From Clitopilus passeckerianus (lineage: Eukaryota; Basidiomycota; Agaricomycetes; Agaricales; Entolomataceae): a DNA stretch of 64,000 nucleotides. The position numbers and the translations under genes are program-made. Below, one piece after another: positions 1 to 11,931 of the stretch. The notes beneath the pieces were generated by a model. That model saw only the letters and a program-made list of their open reading frames with translations. It searched no databases and had not been told where the DNA came from. The DNA lies in the NCBI GenBank assembly GCA_944990035.1, contig CALYLX010000159.1:248001-312000 (forward strand), given 5' to 3'. How positions within the stretch are numbered: position 1 is the stretch's first letter; each line of letters begins with the position of its first letter.

Positions 1-1
1 A

Positions 2-682
2 TTCCAGACAGAAGCTCAGCTCTCCAGTCCGTCACCTATGACGTCCACCAACTATTTTTGGACGTCGATGATGATGAAAGCAAGGAGCTTGGTGGCGACA
101 GTTACATGGCTGAAAGAGGTTGTTCAGGACTCAGCGTTGGGTCCTCCTACGGGGCCCATTACATTCGAAGCAATGGTAGAGAAAAGGAGAAAGACCGCTG
201 GCGTATGGTTAGTCTTCGCTTCTGGTTCCCTCTCATGCATATTACTGATCTATCCCGTTAGGGTAGTATTTCTGGCCATGCGCTGGTCGCTCCGCACCAA
301 ATGGCCTCAGCAAGCGGCCCTGCTATCCGAGGTGCAACGCTTCGAAGATATCACTGAAACATATTGCATTTATTTGAACGATCTATACTCGTATCGAAAC
401 GAATTCAAGGCGGCTAAAGATCGCGGGGCTGAATCAGACACTCTCTATGTCGAGAACGTGATAGCAGCGATTATGGTGGAGAACGGATTGTCCGAGGAGA
501 TAGCCATACAGGAGCTGGTCAGGCGTCTGCGTGGCCTAGAGGAAGAATTCTCTATCGCAGAGACGCAGTTCGGCGGAGATTCCAATAGTCCAGAGTTGAG
601 TTCTTTGAGATGTTATATTCAGGCCTTGAAGGCTGTGATGGCCGGAACCAACACCTGGAGCTTGATGTCCCATAGATACTGA
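2..682 (+). CDS. sesquiterpene synthase, 3' part (partial at window edge)
   Basis: C-terminal part of a class I terpene cyclase, which would cyclise farnesyl diphosphate in the cytosol. The reading frame ending at 682 carries the block RRKTAG at about residues 50-55 of the visible part. The Mg-binding NSE motif NDLYSYRNE lies near 373-400. The stretch ENVIAAIMVENGLSEEIAIQ and the terminal SHRY (Arg-Tyr pair of the family) follow. This order matches basidiomycete Cop/Omp-type sesquiterpene synthases. The aspartate-rich DDxxD motif and N-terminus lie before the window. The first 60 bases are ambiguous: another frame there reads FLDVDDDES, so an intron or frameshift near the left edge is possible. 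A putative 59-nt intron (203-261) was considered, but the unspliced frame stays open and fits the family, so no intron is called. The product cannot be predicted. Confidence 0.72.
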   Translation, partial: FQTEAQLSSPSPMTSTNYFWTSMMMKARSLVATVTWLKEVVQDSALGPPTGPITFEAMVEKRRKTAGVWLVFASGSLSCILLIYPVRVVFLAMRWSLRTKWPQQAALLSEVQRFEDITETYCIYLNDLYSYRNEFKAAKDRGAESDTLYVENVIAAIMVENGLSEEIAIQELVRRLRGLEEEFSIAETQFGGDSNSPELSSLRCYIQALKAVMAGTNTWSLMSHRY

Positions 683-804
683 ATCTGACTGGTGTATTTT
701 AATCGGATCTGTTATTGACCCCTAGTCAATTCGTCGGTCACAACATTGTCCACACAATATTACGGGAGAAAGTGTCCATATCGATTGTAAATGTAGATTC
801 AGGC

Positions 805-2797
805 CTACTCTATTTTCAAATCCTCACGCAATCCGAATCCCGCCCCTCCATTCTTCAGCTCTCCAAGACGGAACCGTAGCAGGTGAGACCTTCGCTCCGT
901 ATCGGTCAGGTCACTGTTATTCGAGGTCAATGCTGCATTGAGAGATGAGTTGCGCGTGATGCCGACAGTGTCGGAGAACGAGGGTGTGAGGTTCCCTGGA
1001 TTGAGGCTGAAGAATACCATGATGCCCAGGGCGAGACACAGGGAAACGACGAGCAAAGCAATCTTCAAACGAATGAAGTGAGTAAAACATCTACAACGGT
1101 GCAGAAGGTACAGGTACTCACCCCGTACGGTAACCATAGGTTCAACCGGTCATACTCGTATATGATATCTTGCCGGGAGACATCGCACCCACTATCTTGG
1201 AGTCCCAGATCCATGGTCAGGATAGCGGCTGATACGTTGTGCGACAGCTGCTCGATGCCGCGTGCAACATTCCCCCAAGTAAAACCTGTGCCGCTGTTCA
1301 ATGAAGAGTCGAAAAACGCTGCTGAGATGACGGGTGAATCGAATTTGGGTGTTATAGTGCTGACTCCATGAAGGATTGAAATGGTTCCGAGGAGTAAGGA
1401 CCTAGTCGCACTAGCGATTGACGATAGCTGCCTTGTATACTCTATTTCAAGACTAGATAGTTTTAGAACGTTGGCGTCCTGAGTAGAAGCCAGATCTCCG
1501 GTACGTGTTACGTTGAAATCGACGAATTGTTGCCCATTCTTGATCTGGACCTGTGAGGAGACGATACCATTCCATCAGTCAGACGAGGGTCGTAAAAAGG
1601 CATACCCCTTGCTCACCGTAAAGTCGTAATTTGCCCTTCCAACTGTGCATAACGCGGTTCCATTGGTGCCAGATGCTGTCGTAGATTTCCAATAAACGTA
1701 AAATGCCGTTGGTGGACTCGCGGAATAAGTTCCATTGGTCGTAGCATTCCAAAATGGTTCGTCCCAAGTCATACCAGGTGTCCCCGACATCCCAGCTGGA
1801 AGCTCGACACCTTCCTGGCACTGGAATGCTACGGAAGGCACCGAGACGGAGTAGGTGCAGTTTGAACCGCATGGCTGAGGAAGTGATGGGATTTTCTGTG
1901 CCGCGAATGTCGAGTATGCGAGCTTCTGTGCGACTGGTGTGATGCCAGACCAGTAGCCCCATCCTCCTGTGAGGTACATGATGCTACCGAGACCGCCATT
2001 GGTGACATTCCCTGTTGGGACTTTACATGGACTTGATAGCTCGACTGAGGTGTGTGGGACTACCCGTAAGGAGGATGGTGTAAGAACCGTTGGGATCGCT
2101 AGTAGGAAAGACACTGCGACAGCGATAACGAGGAGAGGGCTTTTGAGGATGCTTGATGAGAAAAAAGCGGCCATTATGTCCCCGGCCGCAGTGAGGTACA
2201 CGTTGTCGATTTCTAAATGGAGTGGGTTAGACGCCTGTGGGTTGATGCTAGAGACCCGGCCCAGAATAGTGACGAACCCTCGAATGTCATGAATTTTCTT
2301 CGTAAGGTGAACCACATGAGCTGGCAGAGCACGAAACCGAGCGATGTCGAGAGTGCTGCTTTGAAGGCAACGGCGAATGCATTTCCAATGCGATTGACCC
2401 AAACTTGGGGAACGGCGTGTATGAAGTCGCTGGGCGGAGCAACTCAAGTCAGATTTCTGCAAGATGGTGGGCGGAGAGGGCAGCTCACAGAGGTTTTCCA
2501 TCTGCGTAAGAATTGAAGAAATGATGCCCAAGGGCAAGGAGAGCTCCAAGGAGGAGTAGAGCTGTTGGTTGCAGGAGCGGTGTGACACTTTGCTTGGGTG
2601 TAGGCTTCGTCGTGTAATCGGATGGGTCCTGTTACGAACATCATCTGTCAATTCCGCCTTTGCAAGACTCAAAGAGAGAAGTTACTCACGGAGTACGGTA
2701 CGTCTTGCGACTCCTTTGCTCTGAAGAATGGAGCCGCCTCAAATCGGGTATCCTCCACTACGGTATCAACACTGGAGTATTGAGCATGATTGGACAT
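805..2797 (-). CDS. four-pass membrane protein with Cys/Asn-rich extracytoplasmic domain
   Basis: Start ATG at 2795-2797, stop at 805-807, about five introns of 45-65 nt. Visible elements in order: a short polar N-terminus; a first hydrophobic helix (LLLLGALLALGHHFF) on exon 2; WVNRIGNAFAVAFKAAL leading into a second helix with LGFVLCQLMWFTLRR; a third helix (SPLLVIAVAVSFLLAIPTVL). Then comes a domain of about 300 residues with NCTYSVSVPSVAFQC, several N-x-S/T sites and paired Cys. A last helix (IALLVVSLCLALGIMVFF) and a short cytoplasmic tail end the protein. This pattern matches an unnamed family of large membrane proteins repeated in agaricomycete genomes. Frame across the introns (for example about 62 nt after FMTFE, and one after LPYG) joins cleanly. 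Function unknown; location is probably plasma or vacuolar membrane. Confidence 0.7.
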
Positions 2798-2879
2798 CGT
2801 GTTCTCTAGGAACTACGTGCGAAGGTCACGCGTAGAGGCAAGGTAGCGGCGAAGGGTAGCCGAAGGCCCAACACTTTTA

Positions 2880-5400
2880 TTCCTTGTGTACTATTGGGGG
2901 TGTTAGGCGACTGAGGCGATGGGAAGAGTTAAAGATTGAGACTGACTGGTAATCCGGGTAGGCGTCAATGAGGGAGAGGCGTGGACTGGGCGCCAATCCG
3001 GTATCAAGTGCTTCGATTTAACAAGCACACAGCATGAGTCCTGGATATGTTTTAATGATTCATTCAAGGAAAATTCAGGCACGACACGAGGGGCGCTGAG
3101 TACGGGGATCGCCGTCGCCATCAACACCAAACCTGGATCTGCGGTGGAACCGCAGATCCTTGAAGCCTGGGATCTCAGGTGCAACCCAGGTTGTATCATG
3201 ATTTCCAGTGCAGGCCTACGTGTCGCTCATCGCACGCAAGTACACCATAGGTTTGAATACCAATGTTATCAGGTCTTTTTCAATATCTCGCCTTGGGTCG
3301 TGGTTTTGTTCTGAAACTGGAATCAGTTCTGGCAGCGAGCGCAAATGAAATCGATCGGACTCAGCAGAAGGGGATGGCGGTCAGACGGTTGCACTGAGGC
3401 CGGGTCGCTGCAGCAACACGAAGCCTTACACCAAGGCGTATAGCATCCGACTGATACGAAACGAAATCATCTTGATAGATTGGATACCTGGTAGATACCG
3501 AGAATGACGGGCGCTTGTTTGGACGGTTGAATGGTTTTGCGCACTCTGGCCAAGTCTCTTCGGTGTTTTATCGCCATTATCGCCGCAGGAACCAATGTGT
3601 ATTATTTTACGCCAGAATACATCTTAGCGTCTAGGAGTTGGGAGTGGCAAGAGACAAGAGACAGGAAAGCAATCGCGTCAGCGAGAAATCGTCGCTTAGC
3701 CCTGTGATGATGGGCGCTTACTCATCCGGCTCCTGGCCTGTCCTCGACCACCAACAGACCCGCAGGCCACCGCCGCCATCTGGACCACCAGTTCGGTCGC
3801 TGACTGCTTCATGGCGACCTTATTCGAGTGGGTGTAGCTTTTGCCCACCTCAACACGTATCCTCCCTAGCTATCCCTTGAAGATCCCTTTCAACTTACAT
3901 CAGATCGACGAAAGGAATATTTGGGTGAACAGGGGACGTGCTGATCTGTATGTCGTCACTGAATAAACATTAACCAAGACTAACTTATTCCTTTGCCTCT
4001 TGAAGCAGTCCTCTCGCGTATAGGGAATCTGAATGAAATCGAGGGAGAGGATGTTCGTGCCAACGCTTCTCCACTCTGCCAGCAACACCTTTCCCAACAT
4101 CGACGACCTATAGCCTCCGGCCTCACCCAGGCGACGCAATAAGGGGACTTGCGCATTATGAACACAGTTCGCTGCCTTTCTCTGCCCCCAGCCCCGAATC
4201 AAGTTCTTCGAAGGCAATATCTCCAGCAAACAGCAGATCCCTGTGTGGTGAGTCCCGAGCTCACTTCTACTCCCACCATAGACTTATTTTTTGTCAACGA
4301 CAATCTAGACCTCTCAGGCGTTCCGGGACTGAAGAAGAGAGCCAGCAACTCCGATGATGGTCCTCAGTCTTTTCTCGCCACGGAGTGAGCATTAAACCTG
4401 AATCGGCCAGACCAAAGCTTCGTTCTGTGCCCAATATGTAGGTACTTCTCTCTACTTCCTCCGTCGTCTGCTTATCTCACTCTACTCTACAGCGTTCTCC
4501 ACTTACACTCTTCAGCTGCTACCCATACCCCAATTCACGCTGCCCTCCTTCCTTCTCAAGCTCCTTCACATTGGCCTGTTCTGGACCCCGACTTCCCTTG
4601 CCTCCAAGTCCTTCCCGATGAATTATATCCCGAACTCTCAATCCCGGGTCCAACACGCCGTGGAATCTTGCCTCCTTTGTGATTCTGCCAAAGGAACTAC
4701 TCTTGGCCTGTTCGAGGATAGGGCGGTGAGAGATGTCCCATGGCACACCCGTCCGCATCCATGCCCTGCTGGTCAGGGTGCCGTCTCTCTCGCAGCGGTT
4801 GTCGTGCAGGAATATCGAGTGGCTACAGCCACTTCCGAATATTTCTGTTCTCTCCGATCCTGGTCGAGCCCTACAACAACTCCCTTTATCAATGCCCGTT
4901 CACTGATCCTACCCATCATTCGCGTCTGACCACCTCTCAGGTGGACGCTGGTTGTCTCGCCTGACACCTTTTATCCTCGAATTTAAGAAAGGCTAGCCGC
5001 CCGCTTCGCCAAAATATGGGCTCAATACTCGGGGAGTGCTAAGCTAAAGCTGCGGTGGATGCAGTCGGGATGAACGGCGTTGGTGATCGCTGAAGAAGCC
5101 GAAACCGAGGGAAACGACGAGGAAGATATCGGCAAGGAGGAGTGTAGCGAGACTGACGTTGGGTTCGTCGTCGTCTTATCTCGTTCGTCGAGGTGAACAA
5201 GTGTCGAAGGCTCGTATTCATCCCAGAGGTGAAGGGATGCACTTCAGATCAGCGCGGATAATTTTTGTACTGGAGTAGCACCAGCATCTCATCTGGCAGT
5301 AATCTAGATTTCTCGTGTGTATGTATTGTATGTAGACCGTATATAATATGCTGTTTGGTTCATTGTGCATTACCTCAGGCTCTGGTTCACGACAGAGGCT
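2880..5400. other. intergenic, no supported gene
   Basis: About 2.5 kb in which all open frames are short, lack recognisable motifs and do not join through plausible introns. A pyrimidine-rich plus-strand stretch (4440-4620) and short direct repeats are seen, but nothing identifiable. Confidence 0.5.
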
Positions 5401-5420
5401 GGAAGCGTGCACCAAGTATC

Positions 5421-8345
5421 CTAGAGTCCCGCGGCCTTCCGTGCCCCTGCTTTCTCCAGTAGCAACCATGCAACTTCCATAAGACTCTTGCTTATAGCAA
5501 TGTCCAAAGCGGTTGCCACCATATTGTAATCTCCCCAATAATCCTTACGAGTCTCACCATTGACGTCAACGAGCAAGGGCCCGACCTCCAACAGAACCTC
5601 GACGTATTCTTTGCGCCGAGAATCGACGGCGCAGTGAAGAGGGGTCCATCCACAGCTGTTCCTTGCATTCATGTCGGCCCTCCCTGATTCAACTAGCAGA
5701 CGCAGCGACTGGACCGATCGGGAGTAACACGCGAGGTGGAGAGCAGTTCGTCCTTGAAGGTCTGGAACATTGACGTCAATGTCGTCAAAACCTAGGAGGA
5801 TATCAACCACTTCGTCCAGACCTGCGGTGGCAGCATAGTGAAGCATATTTGCGCCGCTAGAATGGCCATCCATAGCCTTGTGATCCACACCAGGTAAGGA
5901 TAGGAGTAGCTTAACTATGGGGGTATGTCGACCTTCGGTAGCGACGTGAAGGGGTGTTAGACCTCGATAACGCGAGTTGAGATCGATGCCTGGGCAAGTT
6001 GCAAGTAGGCGGACAACATCAATATGCCCACTTTCCACGGCTACGTGGAGGACACCTTTGTTGAGTACAGTGTCCAGATTACTTTGGATGTCCGGATGAC
6101 GAAGAAGGTGTTGGACCACTTGGACTTGGCCACACTTGGATGCCGTACGAAGGACGTTTGAGTTTAGAACAGAGGCACCTAAATCAAGGAGGCGTTCTAT
6201 TACTTGTATCTGTCCATTCCATATGGCAAGATCGAGGGCGGTGTTACCAGCCTCGTCACAGGCGTTGATGTCAACGTGGCCTGTTTCGAGCAGGAATTCT
6301 ACGACAACTGTCTGCCCTCCTGCACATGCATATGAAAGAGGGGTCCTGAGAGATTGAGAGGGTTCGTTCAACATGCCGGGGTCTGCATTCTCCTAAGCCA
6401 GCCATGAAGGCCATGTAGTGAAGCAAAGTGAGCAGGATGGCAAAGCTCAAAATCACCGAAAGCGCCATCGACCACATTTGGAAATAATTCGATGCTCAGG
6501 ACAATGAGCCGGGGTTGCGCTGACAGAAAATGATGGACAGGAGAGGGAATCACGCCAGCGTGTCGAAGAGAGGAATGATAGGTGCGATATCCAAGATTGC
6601 GGAAGGCGTATTCAAGAAAGGGAAACCTATTCTGTGCAAGTTTCTGCAGGGAGAGTTCGTCAACAAACTCGTCAAACATCCTGGTGTCATCGGAGTCGAT
6701 GCCGGAGAGACCGCGGTACACGGCGCAGATTATGGAGGCAAACGTGTGAGGGTCATCAAATGGGTCCACCGATTCATAGGCTATGAAGAAATCGTGTGTG
6801 GTGTAATCTGCCAAATTTCATTAATGAAGTCGAATTTAAATTGACTCTCAACCTACGTGTCATTGGGCGGACTCCTGTCTCAACGTTGGCCGTCAAAAGC
6901 CCACAGCAGACAGAGATTAGAGTTCTTTCGTCGGTTACCTCCTCAGAATCTATTTCGGTGGAATCTGGCGTCACTGCCAGCGCTTCAAGTAGCTCAGCAG
7001 TCTTCAGGGGTCGGATGGCATACGTGACCCAGAGGATTGCTCGGAAAGCGAGTGAGCGTTCCTCTTCGCTCTGGGCCTTAACTTGAGCTAGTGTCAACTG
7101 GTACATGTCCTTGAGGGTTGTTGGCAGTTCCTGTATCGCCCGGCGTAAGCTCTTGATGGTGGTAAGGCTACCGAGAGCGGCAACTTGTAGTGCTGAGAGA
7201 AGAAACCTGGATTTAAGCGTTTTAATATGCCAATTGTGGAGGGAATGACTATAAGACTCACATTCCGTCTGATTTCGTCTCGATCTGGTCAACAATCTCG
7301 GAGAGCACCTCTTTCTTGTTCTTGAGGAGCGACCGAAGTTTAGGCAGACGCTCAATCTCGCGAGTGATGAACACCTCGAAATCCCGCTTTGGCGCTTGGA
7401 TCGCTATATCAGGGTGTGGTACCCCCTCGAGGTGGATCTCCCGTGATGTTGCGAACAACTGCTGGTCGAGTGAGATGAGGATGTCGACGATCTCCTCTCG
7501 GACATCGTCCACCAGTTCGTCCAATGCATCTATGACCACAAATACCCCAGAAGCCAGTTCGACGGAAGCTTGCAGAGCTGATCTAAGCTCAGACTGAGTC
7601 GGCTTCGTCTCGTATTTGCTACAGGTAGCAAATAGACCACCACGGATATAGTGTTCGACTGCTTCCGAAGAGTCGACAAGTTGCTGCAGGAGACCAGCCA
7701 GAATGCGTGAGACGGAAAGGTTATCATTGTAGCGACAATAGGTGAAAAGAACGTCAGAGTTCCATGCATGTTGTTGAAGATGGTAAACAACGAAGGATCT
7801 ATGGAAGGCGTAAGTATTTCTGGCAAAGAGCGTTTCCGTTAGCTGTCCGCTCACGAGAGAATCGTCTTTCCGGCCCCGGCTGTGAACCAAAGGTTCAATA
7901 TGCATGGCAAAGGAGGCAATGGGTACTCACGTATCCCGACTCCCCAGAAAGTTTTCATACAACCAGAGATCCATACATCAAACTTCGGCTCCTCAAGAAT
8001 CCATGAACAAGTCCCGGGCGCCACCTTCTCGTATGTTTCCTTCTGAATCGCGTACTGATTGACCGATGCGAGTTCCGCCAGCCATTTGGAGACTGAATTA
8101 CGGTTCATTAGTTCTACCCAACGCAGTGCAAGAGACATAATCTCACCAGGCGACTGGGCTGTGACCGGGGAGCTCTTGACGATAGTCTGGATGGTAAGGT
8201 TTCCGCCTACGTTGTAGTTGCCCGATTGCACGGAGATAGCGGAGGCTGTGGCTGCTGAGCTCGATATGTTTGTTACTGACATCTGGGCCAATTGTTCGGC
8301 GATGGTATTTGGCCCATCGCCATCGCCCTCCGGGAGATAGAGCAT
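5421..8345 (-). CDS. NACHT-ankyrin NLR-type protein (STAND NTPase)
   Basis: Fungal NLR-like receptor. Exons read on the minus strand: 8345-7931, 7879-7855, 7798-7262, 7206-6857, 6807-5421. The N-terminal about 135 residues end in APGTCSWILEEPKFDVW. The P-loop GIPGAGKTIL is assembled across introns 1 and 2. Walker B is VFVVIDALDEL (7507-7545), followed by LFATSREI (sensor region) and a winged-helix-like stretch with ELPTTLKDMY. The C-terminus holds about nine ankyrin repeats (TALHLACYS, TPLHCAVDS, TPLHVATEG). NACHT-ankyrin proteins of this type act in fungal non-self recognition and incompatibility; here that is inference. The summed exon length is one base short of a multiple of three. A single-base loss in the CCCC run near 6372 would explain the shift between the first ankyrin-like segment (HFASLHGLHGWL) and the rest. 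Either the allele is broken or the assembly has a homopolymer error. Confidence 0.82.
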
Positions 8346-8399
8346 GCTGAGGAATGTGTTTGTAAGAAAGATGGGGTTGCACGCCGATTGAACGGATTA

Positions 8400-9050
8400 G
8401 AACCCATGATCGGGCTATACACAGCATTCAAGCAGAGGCGCCCAGGTCAGGGCCTCTCAGGTAACAGGAATCAAGCAAATGTCTTTCAGATCTGCTCATG
8501 GAGTGCTCAATATCGACCTGGAAATCTATTCTTGGAGATCATAACAATACACTCGTTGTATCGATAATTTGGAACCGAATGAAGTCATTACTGCTCCAGT
8601 ATCCATCTATGAATACGGTGCATCTATCAGAACCTCTGACGACTGCAAGCTTGAGAATGAATTAGGATTTCGCCGTTTGTTACTTTGGGCTTGGTAAACT
8701 CACATGTAATGCTATTCGAGAAGGCAATTCAAAGTCTAGATACATTTCAGCCGCACAGCTTTCGGTCCGCCTGGCTCATTTAAACAGAGTGGGAGTCATA
8801 GTCTGCGAGTCGTTCCACCTGGGTGCAACTCAAATATTCCAGCCAAATAGCTCATCCTTCGTCTCGGTGAAGTAGGCGTGCGTCGTCGCTTGATCCTTGA
8901 CTCGATTGTCTCGCACTTTCGAGCACCCCAAGCAGAGGAAATCTAGGCCTGCCATCCATGATCTCTACATCTACAAATCGAACATGTGAGCTTTTTTCTT
9001 CTCAACATACGTCCTTTTTAACTCGTTATCTGATCTCAGTTTCCTCCATA
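8400..9050. other. intergenic between NLR gene and decayed paralogue
   Basis: Region upstream of the NLR start. It should hold the NLR promoter, but no clear TATA box or other motif is seen. No open frame over 90 codons has recognisable content. Confidence 0.45.
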
Positions 9051-9119
9051 GATGTTGCTTCTGAGGAACTCAGAGGGGAAGGCCGACATTCAAAATATAG
9101 GACAGATGGCAAACTCCAC

Positions 9120-10257
9120 TTTTGGCCCCCTCCCGTTCCTCCAGGGACAAGTTGGTGTTCTCAGCCACCGTTACACCTCGGAGGGTAGAGATTTGAAGTG
9201 CTGTCAGAAGAAACCTATCCATTCGTATGAATTACTTCATGATACAGCGCGGAAATGCGAAGAATGAGGCTCACATCCCATCAGACCTCGACTGAATTTG
9301 TTTGACAATTTCAACCAGGATCTCCTGCTTCTACTCCAAAATTATTCCAAGTTTAGGTAGCCATCGGATTTCTTGGGGGATGGGCATCCATCACCCCTCT
9401 TCGGAGCCTCAATACGGATGTCCGGCGAACCGAGATTCGGAGGGTCAAGCTCCCTGGAGGTGGCAAATAACGACCAACCCAGTGAGAGAAGGAATCGACA
9501 ACATCGTCCCGGACTGATCTTGCAGCCCACGGAGCGCATTAAGGACCACGAAGAGCCTCGCCGGTTGGAATGTGGAGAGTAAATTCAAGCTCAAAGCGAG
9601 CTGGCTCCGCCTTTGTCTTCTTGCATCTGAGATAATGGTGGTCGTAAGCGTGACGCTGAGCCTCTTCTGCGTGATCGACAAATTGTTGCAACAATGACGC
9701 GAGGATATTCATGGAAGAGCGATTATCGTTATAACGGCAATAGGCAAAGAGGACGATCGTCTCTGCATTCTGAATACCGTTTTCTCCCTCCTGCAAGTGT
9801 CGAACGATGGATGAACTATGTTCTTATGAGTTTATAGCATGAGAATGATGATAGGGAGTTCTCACGTTGTAATCGTCTTCCCGGCCCCAGCTATAGAAAT
9901 ATGCATCAGAAACCATCGACAGGCGAAGTAGAGAATTGACGGTAACCCTACGCCCCAGAACGTATCAGAGAATTGAGACACCCAGGTGTCGAATTTTGGC
10001 TCCTCGAGGAACCACCGAGAAGTTCCAGGTGCCGCCTTCTCCCACATTTCCTCCTGTATCTCACCGAGTGAAGAATCAGCCACGGAATTGGTGCTTAATG
10101 CAAGGTTTCGTCCTGCCATATATCGGCCAGAGTGGGTCGATGTCGCGATAGCACAAGGTGTCGGGTTTGGTATACTTACAGACGATAGTTGTGTGGCTCT
10201 CTCGTAGGAAGCACCGGATTCATCACTTGGACCACGTATCCTTCTGAACCGACCCAT
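9120..10257 (-). pseudogene. decayed NACHT NLR paralogue
   Basis: Colinear with the neighbouring NLR gene: AAPGTSRWFLEEPKFDTW, FWGVGL, GAGKTI, YCRYNDNRSS, FATSREL and TALQIS correspond to the same blocks at 8345-7130. Evidence of decay: the Walker B core reads VVLNALRGL (9523-9560), so the Asp of VVIDALDEL is Asn and the next acidic pair is Arg-Gly. The intron 1 donor (GTGAGT in the intact copy) is CGTCAA here. The frame breaks several times after YCRYND. Nothing like the ankyrin domain follows; homology fades near 9100. The gene cannot encode a working NTPase. It probably arose by tandem duplication and is being lost. Confidence 0.75.
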
Positions 10258-11268
10258 GGGGACAAACTATGGGAACGACTCTAGATCGAGCGTGAATGGA
10301 AGAAAAGAAAGGCGCCGCCTTGATTCAGACGGCCTAAGGACAAATCACAGCATGCCGGGGTGCCGGTAGATCAAGTGATGTGAGGAAGAAAACCCGCTTT
10401 TGGGTCCTGTGCGTCAATCAAGCCACAAGCGCTCAGGCCGGGTTCCGATTTCGAAATAAATGATATTGAAACCCAAGGGTAGTACATCAAAGTATGATCA
10501 ACAAGCCACAATTGAAAGCATAAGAATGTGTTCGGTTGAATGGTGATCGGATTGAGGTACTGAAGTGGATAATACAGTCAAAAGAACCCGCTTTATTGAG
10601 TTACTCAGAGTCACAGATCTGAGGCATACACAATCTCTCGTCCGACCTCCCCCTAGTCGAACGATAAGCTCCCCGTTCCTTTTACTGGTGCCATATCAAG
10701 AGGAGAACTCACTCCTTCGGCATCGATTTTGGTCTATGTTGGGTGGAATGTCTGACTGCTTATTGGAGGAAGGGGCATGCAGGCATGTCGAGCAAGAACG
10801 GCGCCAAAAGCTTCTCCAGGGCTCAGAGCAGCAGCGTCTAAGACCTGTGCATACTTTGCGTCGCCTGCGCATGAAGGTGGTCGACTGGTCGACTGGAGAA
10901 TGTGTGTGAGGAGGACGTGGCTAATGCCAAGGGCGAGCAGGCTCCAAGGACAGAGAGAGAAGCTGATGTCGTCCAATGAACCACTGAATGGTGGTTGAGG
11001 CTCTTCTCAGCGCTAAAGCAGAGTTCTGATAGTTTTTGAGCTGGCGTGAAGGAGAGATGAGTCAATTAAAATAGTGAACACTGAAAAGAAGAGGATGCTC
11101 ACATGACGCTCGATTCCTCCACACATACCAATTGCAGGTTCGATTCCGACGAGGTTACCCACAATTACTCGTGGCGATAGAGCATGTGCCTCCGGCTGGA
11201 TCTTCCGTTAGGTCGAGAGGGCTCGGCTTCATGAGGTGCTTTTGTTTCTGAGATGACATTATGAACGT
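10258..11268. other. intergenic; possible hydrophobic relic on minus strand
   Basis: Upstream of the decayed NLR. Minus-strand frames at 10734-11065 contain a hydrophobic run (LCPWSLLALGISHVLLTHIL) that faintly resembles the first helix of the four-pass membrane protein at 805-2797. The frame is too short and interrupted to call a gene. Confidence 0.3.
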
Positions 11269-11931
11269 GGTGGTGGTAGGGTTGGGGAAAAAACTTAGGT
11301 TTCTTATCGAATGCGGTAAGTAACTGGTAAATAACCGGTAAGTTACTGGTAAGTTACCTACTTGGAGGGTCAGCCAAATTTTTGGTAGGTAACTTACCTT
11401 GTCAAATATAGTCACGTGATCTGTAATTTCGTCCGAGAGTTACCGAAATGATGATACACTGGTGCATCTTTGTGTTAGAAATATGTATATTGCTTGGATA
11501 TAGTCCTTAGAATTTTGTATCTGCAGTACTTAGCTTGCCAGTGTTCCAGATATGCAGAGCCTCAGACAAATATCTCACCAACAGAGTCCTGCCGCATTTG
11601 GAATTGATTGATGGCACGCCGGAGCTCGCCGAAAACAGCCTTGAGGGCCTTTTGATTCTTACGGGTTGTAAAAGGATATAACTGCTATGCGCAGTACTTA
11701 GCCTTACTCTATCATCGAAAGCTCCATTTTTTTCAAGCTAATTTGAGCATCTCAAAGAGATTATTCGCGGATTTTTTACCTGGATTTTAGCCGAAAAACA
11801 TTATGTAATAGGGTCACATGTAGGTAAGTAACTGGTAACTTACTGGTAAGAAACCTCGCCTCTGGACCCGACCCGGGTAACTTACCGGTAAGAAAGGTCG
11901 GCGAGGTTTCTTCCCCAACCCTAGGTGGTGG
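11269..11931. mobile_element. non-autonomous hAT-like element (MITE) with 8-bp target duplications
   Basis: Element 11277-11923 (647 bp) begins TAGGGTTGGGGAA and ends with the inverted TTCCCCAACCCTA. It is flanked by identical 8-bp direct repeats GGTGGTGG at 11269-11276 and 11924-11931. An 8-bp duplication and TIRs starting TAGGG are typical of hAT transposons. Both subterminal regions (11318-11400 and 11820-11900) hold repeated copies of GGTAAGTTACC and GTTACTGGTAA in both orientations, as expected for subterminal transposase-binding motifs. There is no internal reading frame of note, so it must depend on a transposase encoded elsewhere. Confidence 0.8.

Noticed and set aside
203..261. 59-nt intron in the terpene synthase
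   Set aside because: Splice signals are acceptable, but removing it puts the NSE motif out of frame; the unspliced frame fits the family.
3638..3880. 80-codon frame with a Pro-rich stretch
   Set aside because: No motif, no splice partners, and comparable frames occur on both strands nearby.
6380..6460. Intron that would join the two ankyrin frames of the NLR gene
   Set aside because: It works arithmetically (donor GTGATT, acceptor ATGCAG) but deletes a segment that looks like a real ankyrin repeat; a one-base error is simpler.
11130..11165. tRNA-like B box (GGTTCGATTCC)
   Set aside because: The T-stem has two mismatches out of five and no acceptor or anticodon stem can be formed with the flanks.
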